A stretch of DNA of 20,648 nt from Myxococcota bacterium (GTDB lineage Bacteria > Myxococcota_A > Polyangia > HGW-17), in assembly GCA_018821745.1 (NCBI GenBank), contig JAHJLU010000792.1, positions 1 through 20,648 on the forward strand, written 5' to 3'. The position numbers and the translations under genes are program-made. Below, one piece after another: positions 1 to 7,742 of this stretch (position 1 is the first letter of the stretch; each line of letters begins with the position of its first letter). The notes beneath the pieces are model-generated. The model worked only from the letters and a program-made list of their open reading frames with translations. It made no database searches and was not told the origin of the DNA.

Positions 1-723
1 CGTAGGGATGACATCCTGGCGTAGAGAGTCGACCCCGGGGGTGAAGTCGATGACCTTGGAGTCGGGGATGATCATGAGGTAGGCATAGCCTGCGTAGACT
101 GTGGTATTGACCGTGGAGAGCAGCCCGAAGGACTTGGAGAGGGAGAGATCCACGGAGGCGATGGTGAGATCCACGTCGGTGTTGCCCATGACCCGGCTGC
201 CGTATCCACGCACGGCGATGGTGGGGATGGGCCACTTGAAATACCCCTCGTTGATGGCAAATTTTGCCATGATGTGGGGGGCATACATGTGGGACTCGGG
301 GAGGTATTTGAGCCCGCCGCCGATCTCGAACCCGGGGAGGGGGAACCACATTCCCTTGCGGTATTCAAACCCGATGGTCTGGAGAGCGAACCCGGGTTTC
401 CCCTCCATTCCCTCTTTCCAGTAGGGGGCCTTATAGTCGATGGTGGTCATTGAGTAGTTGACCCCCAGAGCGTGGCCCATGTATCCCAGGGTCTCTGCGG
501 GGGAGAGGAAGTTGGGCGCAAAGACGACCCCGAGCTGGGACATGAGATTCCGGTACTTGGCGTGGGCGTCGGTCTTTACCTGAATGGAGTCATTCCAGTT
601 TCCCGTTACAGTTGGATTATACAGGTTGGAGAGCTCTGTGTCGTTGCGGTACTTGGCCGATGCAACACAGAGGGGCAGAAAAATAATAAATATAAGGCCT
701 GTCAGGCTGAGGATAGTTTTCAT
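1..723 (-). CDS. Exported barrel-like outer-membrane protein, 3' end cut by window edge
   Basis: The reading frame opens at an ATG at 723 and stays open to base 1, giving 241 residues with the C-terminus outside the window. Residues 1-23 form a clear signal peptide (Lys2, a long hydrophobic core, then Ala-Ser-Ala before Lys-Tyr-Arg). The mature part has alternating polar/hydrophobic strands and is rich in Gly, Tyr and aromatics (for example the GFEIGGGLKYLPES stretch), as in outer-membrane beta-barrels. A GAGG lies about 8 nt upstream of the ATG. The 152-bp gap to the next minus-strand gene holds an inverted repeat (790-809), so this gene probably has its own promoter. No named family was recognised; export is well supported, barrel fold is inferred. 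Confidence 0.72.
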   Translation of the reverse strand, partial: MKTILSLTGLIFIIFLPLCVASAKYRNDTELSNLYNPTVTGNWNDSIQVKTDAHAKYRNLMSQLGVVFAPNFLSPAETLGYMGHALGVNYSMTTIDYKAPYWKEGMEGKPGFALQTIGFEYRKGMWFPLPGFEIGGGLKYLPESHMYAPHIMAKFAINEGYFKWPIPTIAVRGYGSRVMGNTDVDLTIASVDLSLSKSFGLLSTVNTTVYAGYAYLMIIPDSKVIDFTPGVDSLRQDVIPT

Positions 724-789
724 TGAGAGCCTCAATAAAAGCGGGTGCTGCACAGAGGAAATGGTGAAAAAACACTCCATGTGCGGTCC

Positions 790-809
790 GATAACGGCTA
801 TACGTTATC
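790..809. promoter_or_regulatory. Inverted repeat upstream of the 723 gene
   Basis: GATAACG (790-796) and CGTTATC (803-809) form a perfect 7-bp dyad with a 6-nt spacer. A second pair, TGTGC (780-784) and GCACA (811-815), flanks it asymmetrically. It lies about 70-90 bp upstream of the minus-strand start at 723 and just past the end of the zinc-ribbon gene. It could be a repressor or activator site, or a weak hairpin in the leader. No T-tract follows on either strand, so it does not look like an intrinsic terminator. Confidence 0.3.
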
Positions 810-875
810 AGCACAGGCCTATTTAATCAAGTAATTGAATGATTATCCCTGACAATTCTTTTCGTTTCGGGAGCA

Positions 876-1403
876 CTAGAGTTTGGGCCAGATGACTAAA
901 AATCCGCCCAGGCCAAGCTCAATGAGGCCTATCAAAAAGGCGTTGAAACGATAGAAAGTTTTAAAACCAAAGGGTAAAAAGAAAAACATCAGTCCCAAAA
1001 GGCCGTGGACGGTGAGAAGCATGCCGGGGATGACCGCGAACCATGCGAGGAAACCCTTGTCGGAGAAGGTCGGCATGGTGAGGGCGGTTACCACGATAAT
1101 GAGGGCGATGATCCCGTAGGTGAGGATCACGGAGGTCCTGATGGGTTTTTTCACCGAGATGGTCCCTGTCTCATGGACGGGCTGGTGGCACTGGGGACAT
1201 TTAATGGTGAAGATGTGCACCGGAGTCTGGCAGTTGCCGCATTTTTTATACTGATCGTGGAGTGGACCCAGTTTACTCTCTTTGAAATAGCATTTCGCGC
1301 AGTATACCCGCTCGTTGAAAGTGTATCCTTCGTCGGGAAGGATCTCCTTTCCGCAGGTACAGACGCTGTCTGCCTGGGTCTCTGTTGGGCTCATAGGGGC
1401 CAT
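876..1403 (-). CDS. Zinc-ribbon membrane protein
   Basis: This 175-residue protein has an N-terminal cytoplasmic-type metal-binding part and a C-terminal membrane part. Cysteine pairs at about C15/C17, C35/C38, C55/C58 and C69/C72 suggest two zinc sites; the first resembles a LIM-like finger and the second a zinc ribbon. Three hydrophobic segments follow at roughly residues 91-110, 119-141 and 151-173. The frame could open 18 codons upstream, but the ATG at 1403 has AGGAGGTG six bases before it, so that start was chosen. The gene lies 129 bp downstream of the dCMP deaminase on the same strand and could share its transcript. Function is unknown; the architecture of zinc ribbon plus small membrane domain is common among uncharacterised bacterial proteins. 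Confidence 0.8.
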   Translation of the reverse strand: MAPMSPTETQADSVCTCGKEILPDEGYTFNERVYCAKCYFKESKLGPLHDQYKKCGNCQTPVHIFTIKCPQCHQPVHETGTISVKKPIRTSVILTYGIIALIIVVTALTMPTFSDKGFLAWFAVIPGMLLTVHGLLGLMFFFLPFGFKTFYRFNAFLIGLIELGLGGFLVIWPKL

Positions 1404-1408
1404 GAATT

Positions 1409-1422
1409 CACCTCCTGAGGTG
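1409..1422 (-). promoter_or_regulatory. Palindrome overlapping the ribosome-binding site
   Basis: CACCTCCTGAGGTG is a 14-bp stretch with 6-bp arms; on the minus-strand mRNA it reads CACCTCAGGAGGTG. The transcript could fold as CACCT-(CAGG)-AGGTG, burying the Shine-Dalgarno AGGAGGTG of the zinc-ribbon gene. The stem is only 5-6 bp, so an effect on translation is speculative. Confidence 0.25.
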
Positions 1423-1532
1423 GGACCAAAACTGCACCATCCAAGGGTAAAGCGCAAGGAAAAAGAGTCCTTAGCGGGCTGCCAGTCCCGGTGGGGCGGA
1501 CAGGGGATGGGAACAACAGGTTAAATAAGCAC

Positions 1533-1997
1533 TCAGGGCATCTGGTCAAGGGGGAGGGTCAGGGTTTCCATGGGGATATGTTCCATGGAGATGCCCAGTT
1601 TGTCAGCCCAGAGCATGGTTCGCTCGTCACGGTAAAATTCCCCGTAATAAATTTTCTCGATGCCGGAGTTTACAATCATTTTAAAACAGAGCCAGCAGGG
1701 GGAGGCGGTGACGTAGATGGAGGAGCCCTCCATGGGAATCCCCAGTTTTGCGGCATGGATGATGGCATTTTGTTCCGCGTGGATGGTGGCCACACAGTGT
1801 CCGTTTTCCAGCATGCAGCCCACGTCATGACAGTGGGGAGCGCCGCTCATGGAGCCGTTGTATCCCGTGGAGAGGATGGCGTTGTTTTTCACGATGACGG
1901 CCCCCACATATTTGCGGTTGCACGTAGAGCGCGTCGCCACGATACGGGCGATGTTCATGAAATACTCATTCCAGCTTTGCCTTTTGGAGGCGTCCAT
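1533..1997 (-). CDS. dCMP deaminase family protein (ComEB-like)
   Basis: This 154-residue zinc-dependent deaminase is expected to convert dCMP to dUMP, feeding thymidylate synthesis in the cytoplasm. The catalytic signature is present: HAEQNAI with His73 as zinc ligand and Glu75 as proton shuttle, and PCWLC with Cys101 and Cys104 as the other ligands. The preceding GYNGSMSG and PHCHDVGC segments and the GHC before the HAE motif match bacterial ComEB/dCMP deaminases, and the length is normal for the family. The ATG at 1997 has a good AAGGAG about 6 nt upstream. The gene is divergent from the RelA-like gene across a 187-bp region. A riboflavin-type deaminase is less likely because of the GYNG and CHDVGC segments. 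Confidence 0.93.
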   Translation of the reverse strand: MDASKRQSWNEYFMNIARIVATRSTCNRKYVGAVIVKNNAILSTGYNGSMSGAPHCHDVGCMLENGHCVATIHAEQNAIIHAAKLGIPMEGSSIYVTASPCWLCFKMIVNSGIEKIYYGEFYRDERTMLWADKLGISMEHIPMETLTLPLDQMP

Positions 1998-2009
1998 GGA
2001 GTCTCCTTG

Positions 2010-2060
2010 AGGGCGCCAAGGGCCCTTTTAAATACACTGCCGGGGTTCCCCCCGGGGGAA
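2010..2060. promoter_or_regulatory. Palindrome-rich divergent intergenic region
   Basis: Between the dCMP deaminase and the RelA-like gene lie two compact symmetric elements. AGGGC (2010-2014) and GCCCT (2022-2026) can pair across a 7-nt loop directly upstream of the deaminase Shine-Dalgarno. GGGGTTCCCC (2042-2051) overlaps TTCCCCCCGGGGGAA (2046-2060). No convincing -35/-10 pair was found; TATATA at 2151-2156 is a possible but weak -10 for the plus-strand gene. These could be operators for either direction or chance products of G/C-run-rich DNA. Confidence 0.25.
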
Positions 2061-2184
2061 TGTGACCGTAGATACCGCAGGTGACCTTTGCTGTCCATGA
2101 TAAAGGAGAGCCACCGGGGCTGAAAAAGAATGCCAAAAGCAAAAATCCGGTATATAGTCAGGGCAAAAGGAGAGCCCCCCAACA

Positions 2185-3387
2185 ATGTACCTTGGTGGAT
2201 TTACCCACAGAGATGAGCTTTATCAGATTGCAGTGCGATGGCTCCAGGATCAGATGGAACCCGACGACGCGTGGCATCTCACAGAAATCTTCTCCTATGA
2301 GGGATTTATCTCCACCTACCCCAGTAAAAAGTTCATCACCTCCTTTTTGTCAGAGCTGTACAACTGCGAGATCGATGCCAAGTACACCAACTACAAGCAT
2401 CAGGTCAAAGAATCGGTTATCCGCTCCATTCCCCAATACAACGAACGCATAGAGATGCTCGTTCGCGCCTTCAAGGCCCGTCCCGAGGAGTATTTTCCCC
2501 GGGCACCCTTCAACGGGCTCCTTTATTATGACAGCAATGATCATCTCATCGGCATGTATCGTATCAAGCGGGCCCGGCGCGTCGCGGAAAAAGTCTCCCG
2601 CCGCCTGGCCGACCGCATTTTATCTCACATCCGGAGCAAAGCAGAGTCCCTGGCCAAAAAGAGGGCCACCCTGCTGGGGATCCCCCTCGATATGTTGCTC
2701 ACCTCCCACGAGCAGATGGTAACAGAGTTCGAGGCCGCAGAGCGGCAACTGGCAGAGCAGATTACCAAGGGAGAAATACTCTTTGATCACAACGATATGG
2801 CTATTCATGATGTTATCGGGATAAAAGTGATCGGGGATCAGGAGCGCCTGAAAAAGGCGGAACAGCTCCTGGAGAGCCATCCCGATATTACCATTGTGGA
2901 GCGCGAAGAACACAAGGGGACCTACAACGCCACCAATATTCAGGTGGACCTGAAGCTCCCTCCCTCGGCAGAGACCATTGATCGCATATTTTCCAAAATG
3001 ACCCCGCCCTTTCCCGTCTCCAGGGGTATCTCCCTCGAGGATCTCATCGAAGGGTTTCCCACCTATGTGGAGACGGGGCTCGACAGTGTCCGGCTGGAGA
3101 TCATCCTCACCACCTACGAAGAGCTGGTGGAGTCGGAGATCGGGCGCTCCATCCATGAGCGTCGCACCCTCGGCCAGCGTCAGCAGCGGCAGTACACGGG
3201 CCGTATCGCCAAAAACTGCGAGTTTATTATCGAGTATCTGCTCTCGGTCGCCTTCTCCCCCAAGATTCATGTGAGTATTATCCCTGTTAAGCTCCTGGGG
3301 TATTACCTGCCGGAGACCATCTCCTACGCCATCAGGCGGCTGTACAATATGGAAGAGTCTGCGCTCTTCCCCACCCTCACTTTTTAG
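2185..3387 (+). CDS. RelA/SpoT-synthetase-like protein, diverged
   Basis: This 400-residue cytoplasmic protein has no signal peptide or membrane segment. Several stretches fall in the order expected of a (p)ppGpp synthetase (RelA_SpoT) domain: a basic helical region at about 125-160; DVIGIKV at 209-215, matching the D-x-x-G-I-R strand; KGTYNATNIQVDL at 244-256, in the place of the N-G-Y-x-S-x-H segment; and LEIILTT at 304-310 followed by EELVESEIGRSIHERR, in the place of V-E-I-Q-I-R-T and A-E-x-G-x-A-x-H. Asp209 and Glu305 would be the metal/catalytic positions, but the Asn-Gly-Tyr substrate loop is degraded, so activity is doubtful. The first 120 residues and last 60 match nothing I recognise. 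The start has AAGGAG about 12 nt upstream. The gene overlaps the end of exbD by 11 bp. The assignment is by motif resemblance only. Confidence 0.82.
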   Translation: MYLGGFTHRDELYQIAVRWLQDQMEPDDAWHLTEIFSYEGFISTYPSKKFITSFLSELYNCEIDAKYTNYKHQVKESVIRSIPQYNERIEMLVRAFKARPEEYFPRAPFNGLLYYDSNDHLIGMYRIKRARRVAEKVSRRLADRILSHIRSKAESLAKKRATLLGIPLDMLLTSHEQMVTEFEAAERQLAEQITKGEILFDHNDMAIHDVIGIKVIGDQERLKKAEQLLESHPDITIVEREEHKGTYNATNIQVDLKLPPSAETIDRIFSKMTPPFPVSRGISLEDLIEGFPTYVETGLDSVRLEIILTTYEELVESEIGRSIHERRTLGQRQQRQYTGRIAKNCEFIIEYLLSVAFSPKIHVSIIPVKLLGYYLPETISYAIRRLYNMEESALFPTLTF

Positions 3388-3796
3388 TCTCTTTTTGTTC
3401 CACCGCCACGGAGAGGGTGAGGTTGGCACCGTTGACCACCTCCAAAAGGCCGATGAAGCTTTCGTACTGGGCTTTGCGGTCACCCCGCAGGATTACCCGC
3501 GTTGCCGGCTTTTTTGCGGCGATTTGTTTCAACTCCGTGGAGAGTCTGTCGAAGGAGTACTCCTGACCCTGAAAGAGAATTTTCCCATCGTCCCTGAGGA
3601 CGAGCTCCACTTCGTCGGGGACCTTCTCCACGGCGCCAGAGGTGGCCTTGGGCAGATGAACCGCCATGGTTGGGTCCGGGGCAGGTGCTGCGGTGAGCAG
3701 GAAAAACAGGAGGAGCAGGAAGACGACATCGATGAGGGGAGTGAGATCGATGACAGAGCTTGTCCATGATTTTTTTCGTTCACGTCTGAACCGCAT
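3377..3796 (-). CDS. exbD: ExbD/TolR family biopolymer transport protein
   Basis: This 139-residue inner-membrane protein has one N-terminal transmembrane helix (about residues 20-40) and a periplasmic domain, the standard ExbD/TolR layout and length. Asp23 in PLIDVVF matches the protonatable Asp that couples proton flow to work in ExbD. The motif DLTPLIDVVF and the later VILRGDRKAQYESFIGLLE stretch are family hallmarks. The frame extends 55 codons further upstream inside exbB, but the ATG at 3796, just after the exbB stop, gives the expected N-terminus. It lies five bases after exbB, so the two form an operon. No TonB, TolA, TolB or Pal gene is in the window, so the partner system is unknown. 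Its 3' end overlaps the convergent RelA-like gene. Confidence 0.93.
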   Translation of the reverse strand: MRFRRERKKSWTSSVIDLTPLIDVVFLLLLFFLLTAAPAPDPTMAVHLPKATSGAVEKVPDEVELVLRDDGKILFQGQEYSFDRLSTELKQIAAKKPATRVILRGDRKAQYESFIGLLEVVNGANLTLSVAVEQKETKK

Positions 3797-3801
3797 GTTG
3801 A

Positions 3802-4428
3802 TTACTCTGGCCCACTGGATTGCATGGTCTTCACTGCCGTCAGGACCTCTTCCTCGAGCTCGACCACCAGGGTGTCGACCCGGGAGGCGAGATATCGGTA
3901 GAGGATATACAGGGGGATCGCCACCGCCAGCCCGGCGGCGGTGGTGATAAGCGCCTCCCAAATTCCGGAGGCCAGGTTGGCGGGGTTGACACCCCGAACC
4001 GTAGCCTGGCGGGTCACGTCCTGAAAGACAGAGATCATACCCGTTACTGTCCCCAGAAGCCCCAGGAGCGGTGCCACAGCGGCGAGGACACCCACAAACT
4101 CGATCCCCCGGCCCATGTAATGGACTTCCGTTCTTCCCTTCTCTTCCAGGAGCTCCACCAGAGACCGGCGATCCAGATGGAGGTTCTCAACGGCCACGGT
4201 GAGCAGCGCACTGAGGGGTGTCTCGTACCCTCTGAGGACCTTGAGGGCTTCCTCTTTTTTCCCCTTCTTCACCAGGCCCTCGATCCGTTTCTTTAACCCG
4301 TTGGGGTTGATCCGTTCACGTCGCAAGGCGATGAAACGCTCGATAACGATAACACTCCCCAGGAGGGATGCGGCCAAAATGGGATAAATAAGCAGGCCAC
4401 CCTTGGCCAGCAGGCTGAATATTTCCAT
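3802..4428 (-). CDS. exbB: MotA/TolQ/ExbB family proton channel protein
   Basis: This 208-residue inner-membrane protein forms the proton channel with the ExbD product downstream. A hydrophobic helix lies at about 11-33, a cytoplasmic region follows, and two C-terminal helices (about 109-135 and 155-178) carry the family signatures APLLGLLGTVTGMI (Thr127) and LITTAAGLAVAIP (Thr162/163), which line the channel. A GTG nine bases upstream (4437) is in frame, but GAGGTG sits six bases before the ATG at 4428, so the ATG was chosen. TolQ or a specialised ExbB paralogue cannot be told apart by eye. The 148-bp upstream region is shared with the divergent 4577 gene. Confidence 0.93.
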   Translation of the reverse strand: MEIFSLLAKGGLLIYPILAASLLGSVIVIERFIALRRERINPNGLKKRIEGLVKKGKKEEALKVLRGYETPLSALLTVAVENLHLDRRSLVELLEEKGRTEVHYMGRGIEFVGVLAAVAPLLGLLGTVTGMISVFQDVTRQATVRGVNPANLASGIWEALITTAAGLAVAIPLYILYRYLASRVDTLVVELEEEVLTAVKTMQSSGPE

Positions 4429-4576
4429 ACACGACACCTCGTCCCTGTGTTTCTACCCTAAATTTCATAAATGACCAACCGCTCAGAGAGGGTACCACGG
4501 TAAAATTCTATTGAGAACGTGATTTTGATACGCACTTGGGGTATCACTAGGTGACACAGGTGGACAGCGACCCATT

Positions 4577-5284
4577 ATGCTCTGGTTTTTCTCTTTTCTG
4601 ACAGGATTTATTTCACCCCTGCTCTGGGGATTGGCAGGGTACGTGCTGGTGAGCAGGGGGCAAAGTCCCCTGGTGGTCCTTCCTCTGTGGATCCTGTTCA
4701 TTTTCCTTGATTTCATGACTATTCCAGGCCGCGCCTACTATTACTACCGCAAGGGGTTGGTCCGCTATGCCGTGGTGAATCTCCAGTGGTACTGCTTTCT
4801 CACACCGGGGGTGCAGAAAAAACTTGTCGCCATCGGGGATCTCTCATGGATTCTTATGGACCTGGGGCTTTACAACCAGGCGGGATATCTTCTGGCCCGG
4901 GCCGGGGATGTTGTGGACAGCGCTCCTCCCTCCTTCAGTGCTGCACTGGCGCGGTATCTTTTGAGCCAGAACACACAACCCCACGTGGCCCTGGTGATCA
5001 CGGAGGCGGCCCTGGCCCAGGGTGCCGGGGCCCGAACATGGCTGGTGAGAGGCATTGCGCTCATTCGTTGTCAGCAGCCCAAGTCAGCCCTCAGAGCACT
5101 GGAGACCGCCAGGAGGGCAGCGGTAATTAAGGGAGACTACATTCTCAACGGCACCTGCTATTATTATCTGGGGATCGCCTGGAAAGATCTGGGACGGAAC
5201 AACTACGCCAAGGATCAGTTGCTCAAGGCCGAAGTTCTGTTGGATTCGCTTCCCCTGGGGAGTCAGGCGGCCAGAGTGCTGTGA
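4577..5284 (+). CDS. Membrane-anchored helical-repeat (TPR-like) protein
   Basis: This 235-residue protein has two hydrophobic segments at the N-terminus (about 1-26 and 31-53) and a long soluble helical region. The C-terminal two thirds is Ala/Leu-rich with TPR-like spacing, for example LVRGIALIRCQQPKSALRA and YYYLGIAWKDLGRNNYAKDQ, which reads like a canonical TPR helix pair. Such proteins are scaffolds for protein-protein contact at the membrane. The ribosome-binding site is weak (an AGGTGG about 12 nt or more upstream) and no other in-frame start exists. It is the first of four closely spaced plus-strand genes. Its TGA stop lies in the same frame as the next gene. No specific function is recognised. 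Confidence 0.75.
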   Translation: MLWFFSFLTGFISPLLWGLAGYVLVSRGQSPLVVLPLWILFIFLDFMTIPGRAYYYYRKGLVRYAVVNLQWYCFLTPGVQKKLVAIGDLSWILMDLGLYNQAGYLLARAGDVVDSAPPSFSAALARYLLSQNTQPHVALVITEAALAQGAGARTWLVRGIALIRCQQPKSALRALETARRAAVIKGDYILNGTCYYYLGIAWKDLGRNNYAKDQLLKAEVLLDSLPLGSQAARVL

Positions 5285-5353
5285 CGGTGGCCCCCGAAAC
5301 TGGCGGAGACCCCGATTTTTTCTTTTTCACCTCCGAGGGGTTACACTCTCCTG

Positions 5354-6592
5354 GTGCTGCTTACTACTCTTCTCACCCTCTTTGTGTTTTCCCAGTCTAC
5401 CGATGCCCAGGTGGAGTTCACCGCCGGGGCGGGGGTTTCCCGTCAAAAGGCAGCCCTGACGGCGGGTGCCGGACTGGATGTCACCTCGGGGAAGCTCTCA
5501 CTGGGGATATCCGTCCCTGTGGTGGTGTTACTGGAAAAAGCCGATGTCTCTGTGGACAAGCGGCTGTGGGATACCCCCACGGATTATGCCTACGCCATAC
5601 GCTATCTGGGTTTTCGCTCCAGGATAGGATCCGCTGATTTTGGACTACTCCTGGGAGAGACCCACGACGTGACCCTGGGGTTTGGTGGAGTGGCCCGTCA
5701 TTTCAACCCCCTCATCCATTTCGATTCTCCCCACAGTGGTGCCCAGCTGGGATTTGTTCATAAGAGGATAAGGGGATTCTTTTTCATCGACGACTTTGTG
5801 GCTCCCAAAATCGGCGGATTTTCCCTCCGCGGGGAGGGCCCCGGGGGTTTATTCGCCGGGGGGTCTCTCTTTGCCGATCCCTCCATGCCCTACACCATGA
5901 ATGACCCCGGGGGGACGGTTCACGTCGACCGTGATGCCGGAACACTCATTCCCTTCTCAACCGGTCGCTTTCTCCCCCTCAGTGTGTTTCTCGGCTATGC
6001 GTTCAACGAGTCCTTCGTCGCAGCCGTGGAGGGAATCACCCTGGATTTGGGTGACGGGGGAGCCCTTGGGATCATGGGCCACCTCGAGGGGACCCTTAAG
6101 GGAAAAACAGCCACCTTTTCATTGAAAATCAGTGGCGGGGGCGGCGGTGACCATTTTCAGCCATTCACCGCGGGTCCTTTTTATCTGATGCAGCGGGAGT
6201 TCTCCGATTCGGGGGCCACCTCCATGGCACGGGCCCTCGCGGTCAGTGAAAACCCCGGGTACGGAATGGCCCTGGACGCAGGGGTGAAACTCTCATTTTC
6301 ACAAAATAAATCATTGGAAGTCAGAGGGAGTTTCAGTAGAAATCGGTTCGCGGATGTCATGAATGGTACGGTGACGGCCTTTATCTCCCAAAAAATGGCG
6401 CTGGCCTTCTTCGGGGCTGTGGATACCCAAAAAAATGGCATTTTTTCTCTCCATGGAAGAATAGCGCTCTCCCCCCGCTGGTTTGTGTGGACAAGGGCGA
6501 AACGCCTCTTTGCAATTTCTGCGGGAAATGACTACTATGAGCCCAGACTTCAGATCCTTGCGGGCCTCGGATACCGTGAAAATTCCGATTAG
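5354..6592 (+). CDS. Exported barrel-like outer-membrane protein
   Basis: This protein (412 residues from this start) has a hydrophobic signal segment ending near Ser-Thr-Asp-Ala, followed by alternating amphipathic strands rich in Gly and aromatics, as in an outer-membrane beta-barrel. The start is uncertain. GTG at 5354 has GAGGGG about 13 nt upstream but leaves the signal peptide without a basic residue. An ATT at 5315 has GGAG 6 nt upstream and would give a longer N-region containing an Arg. The frame is continuous with the previous gene except for its TGA at 5282-5284. The gene is followed after 9 bp by the TTG-start gene, so the two are probably co-transcribed. No named family was recognised, and the C-terminus lacks the usual terminal aromatic residue. 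Confidence 0.75.
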   Translation: MLLTTLLTLFVFSQSTDAQVEFTAGAGVSRQKAALTAGAGLDVTSGKLSLGISVPVVVLLEKADVSVDKRLWDTPTDYAYAIRYLGFRSRIGSADFGLLLGETHDVTLGFGGVARHFNPLIHFDSPHSGAQLGFVHKRIRGFFFIDDFVAPKIGGFSLRGEGPGGLFAGGSLFADPSMPYTMNDPGGTVHVDRDAGTLIPFSTGRFLPLSVFLGYAFNESFVAAVEGITLDLGDGGALGIMGHLEGTLKGKTATFSLKISGGGGGDHFQPFTAGPFYLMQREFSDSGATSMARALAVSENPGYGMALDAGVKLSFSQNKSLEVRGSFSRNRFADVMNGTVTAFISQKMALAFFGAVDTQKNGIFSLHGRIALSPRWFVWTRAKRLFAISAGNDYYEPRLQILAGLGYRENSD

Positions 6593-6601
6593 GAGCATGT
6601 T

Positions 6602-7729
6602 TTGTTACTCAATCCCAGTTTTAAACCCCTAAAAGACGAAACCCTTGGTCCAAAACTGGGGAAAATTTGTTCAGATCAGGCACCTGAACGTCTGAGACAG
6701 GCTTTCGCCAAGGGTATGGCGCCGGGATTTACCCCCGAAGAGCTCCTCATGGGGCTTTACCAGCTCGCGGTATTGTACGATGAGCTCTTTGACGCGGTCC
6801 AGAAGACCATTAAGAATCTTCCGGAAAATGTACTCTCCCCCCTGGCCTCCAGGACCGATATGCCTGGCCCCGTGCTGTTTCTGCTGTCGGAGATGGATCT
6901 CGCCGAGACGGTCATTGAGGCGGTCATTTCCAATAAAAATACCCCCAATGAGGCCATTGCCCATCTGGCACGCAGGGTAAAGCAGCGATTGGCCGTTTTT
7001 ATCGCCGACAACCAAAAGCGTCTCCTTGAATACCCTGTTATTATTGAGAATCTCTACCTCAATAAGTTCACGCCCATGTCTGTGGCAAACCGGATCATCG
7101 AGCTGGCCGCCCGTCACCGGCTGGAGCTTGGGCTTGATGCCTATTCCGAGATGCTCAAGGCACTGGATATGGATCCCCCCCAGGAGGAGGATCCCATCGA
7201 CGCGGAGCTGGCGGCGGCAGAGCTGGATCAACGCTTCGCCACCATTGAGGTCTCTGCCCTCAAGTTCATCAGCCATGAGGACGAAGACCCTGAGGAGATT
7301 GCCAAGACGGAGACCGCAGAGGAGACCCACAACCGGATCATTCTCAGCCAGCTTCCCGTCTCCGCCAAAATCCGACTTGCCATGTTGGGAAACCGATTTC
7401 ACCGATCCCAGCTCATCCGGGATGCCAACAAGGTGGTTGCGCTGGCCGCAATCAAATCCCCCTCCATCACGGAGACCGAGATCGACGAATACTCGAAAAA
7501 CCGCCAGTTATCCGAAGATGTCATCCGGTATATCACCCGGCGCAAGGACTGGCTCAAGTCCTACCGGATAAAACTCAATCTGGTGAATAACCCCAAAACA
7601 CCCATCACTGTGGCGCTGACACTATTGAATTTTTTGCGTAAAAACGATCTGGCTTCCCTGGCACGATCCAGAAACGTTCCCCAGGTCATTCGAATGGCCG
7701 CCAACCAGCGGGCTCGCCAAAAAACATAA
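6602..7729 (+). CDS. Cytoplasmic all-helical protein of unknown function
   Basis: This 375-residue protein has no signal peptide and no membrane segment. It is Leu/Ala/Glu-rich and appears to be all alpha-helical, with repeat-like stretches such as LSPLASRTDMPGPVLFLLSE and the related VISNKNTPNEAIAHLARRV, in which a loop with Asn/Asp-x-Pro precedes a helix; NNPKTPITVALTLLNFL near the C-terminus has the same pattern. This suggests a variant HEAT/leucine-rich helical solenoid. An acidic linker lies near residues 195-240. The start is a TTG at 6602 with AGGAG six bases upstream; the nearby ATG at 6597 is out of frame and runs to a stop after a few codons. It lies 13 bp before the thioredoxin-like gene. 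Function unknown. Confidence 0.8.
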   Translation: MLLNPSFKPLKDETLGPKLGKICSDQAPERLRQAFAKGMAPGFTPEELLMGLYQLAVLYDELFDAVQKTIKNLPENVLSPLASRTDMPGPVLFLLSEMDLAETVIEAVISNKNTPNEAIAHLARRVKQRLAVFIADNQKRLLEYPVIIENLYLNKFTPMSVANRIIELAARHRLELGLDAYSEMLKALDMDPPQEEDPIDAELAAAELDQRFATIEVSALKFISHEDEDPEEIAKTETAEETHNRIILSQLPVSAKIRLAMLGNRFHRSQLIRDANKVVALAAIKSPSITETEIDEYSKNRQLSEDVIRYITRRKDWLKSYRIKLNLVNNPKTPITVALTLLNFLRKNDLASLARSRNVPQVIRMAANQRARQKT

Positions 7730-7742
7730 CAGGAAAATACCA

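Noticed and set aside
1401..1457. Upstream extension of the zinc-ribbon gene to 1457
   Set aside because: The extension runs through the Shine-Dalgarno AGGAGGTG of the ATG at 1403 and adds no conserved sequence.
2620..3483. 287-residue minus-strand frame opposite the RelA-like gene
   Set aside because: The plus-strand protein has recognisable motifs and normal composition; the antisense frame has none and crosses into the exbD gene.
6597..6632. ATG at 6597 as the start of the 6602 gene
   Set aside because: That frame reaches a TAA after eleven codons; the TTG at 6602 has AGGAG at the right spacing.
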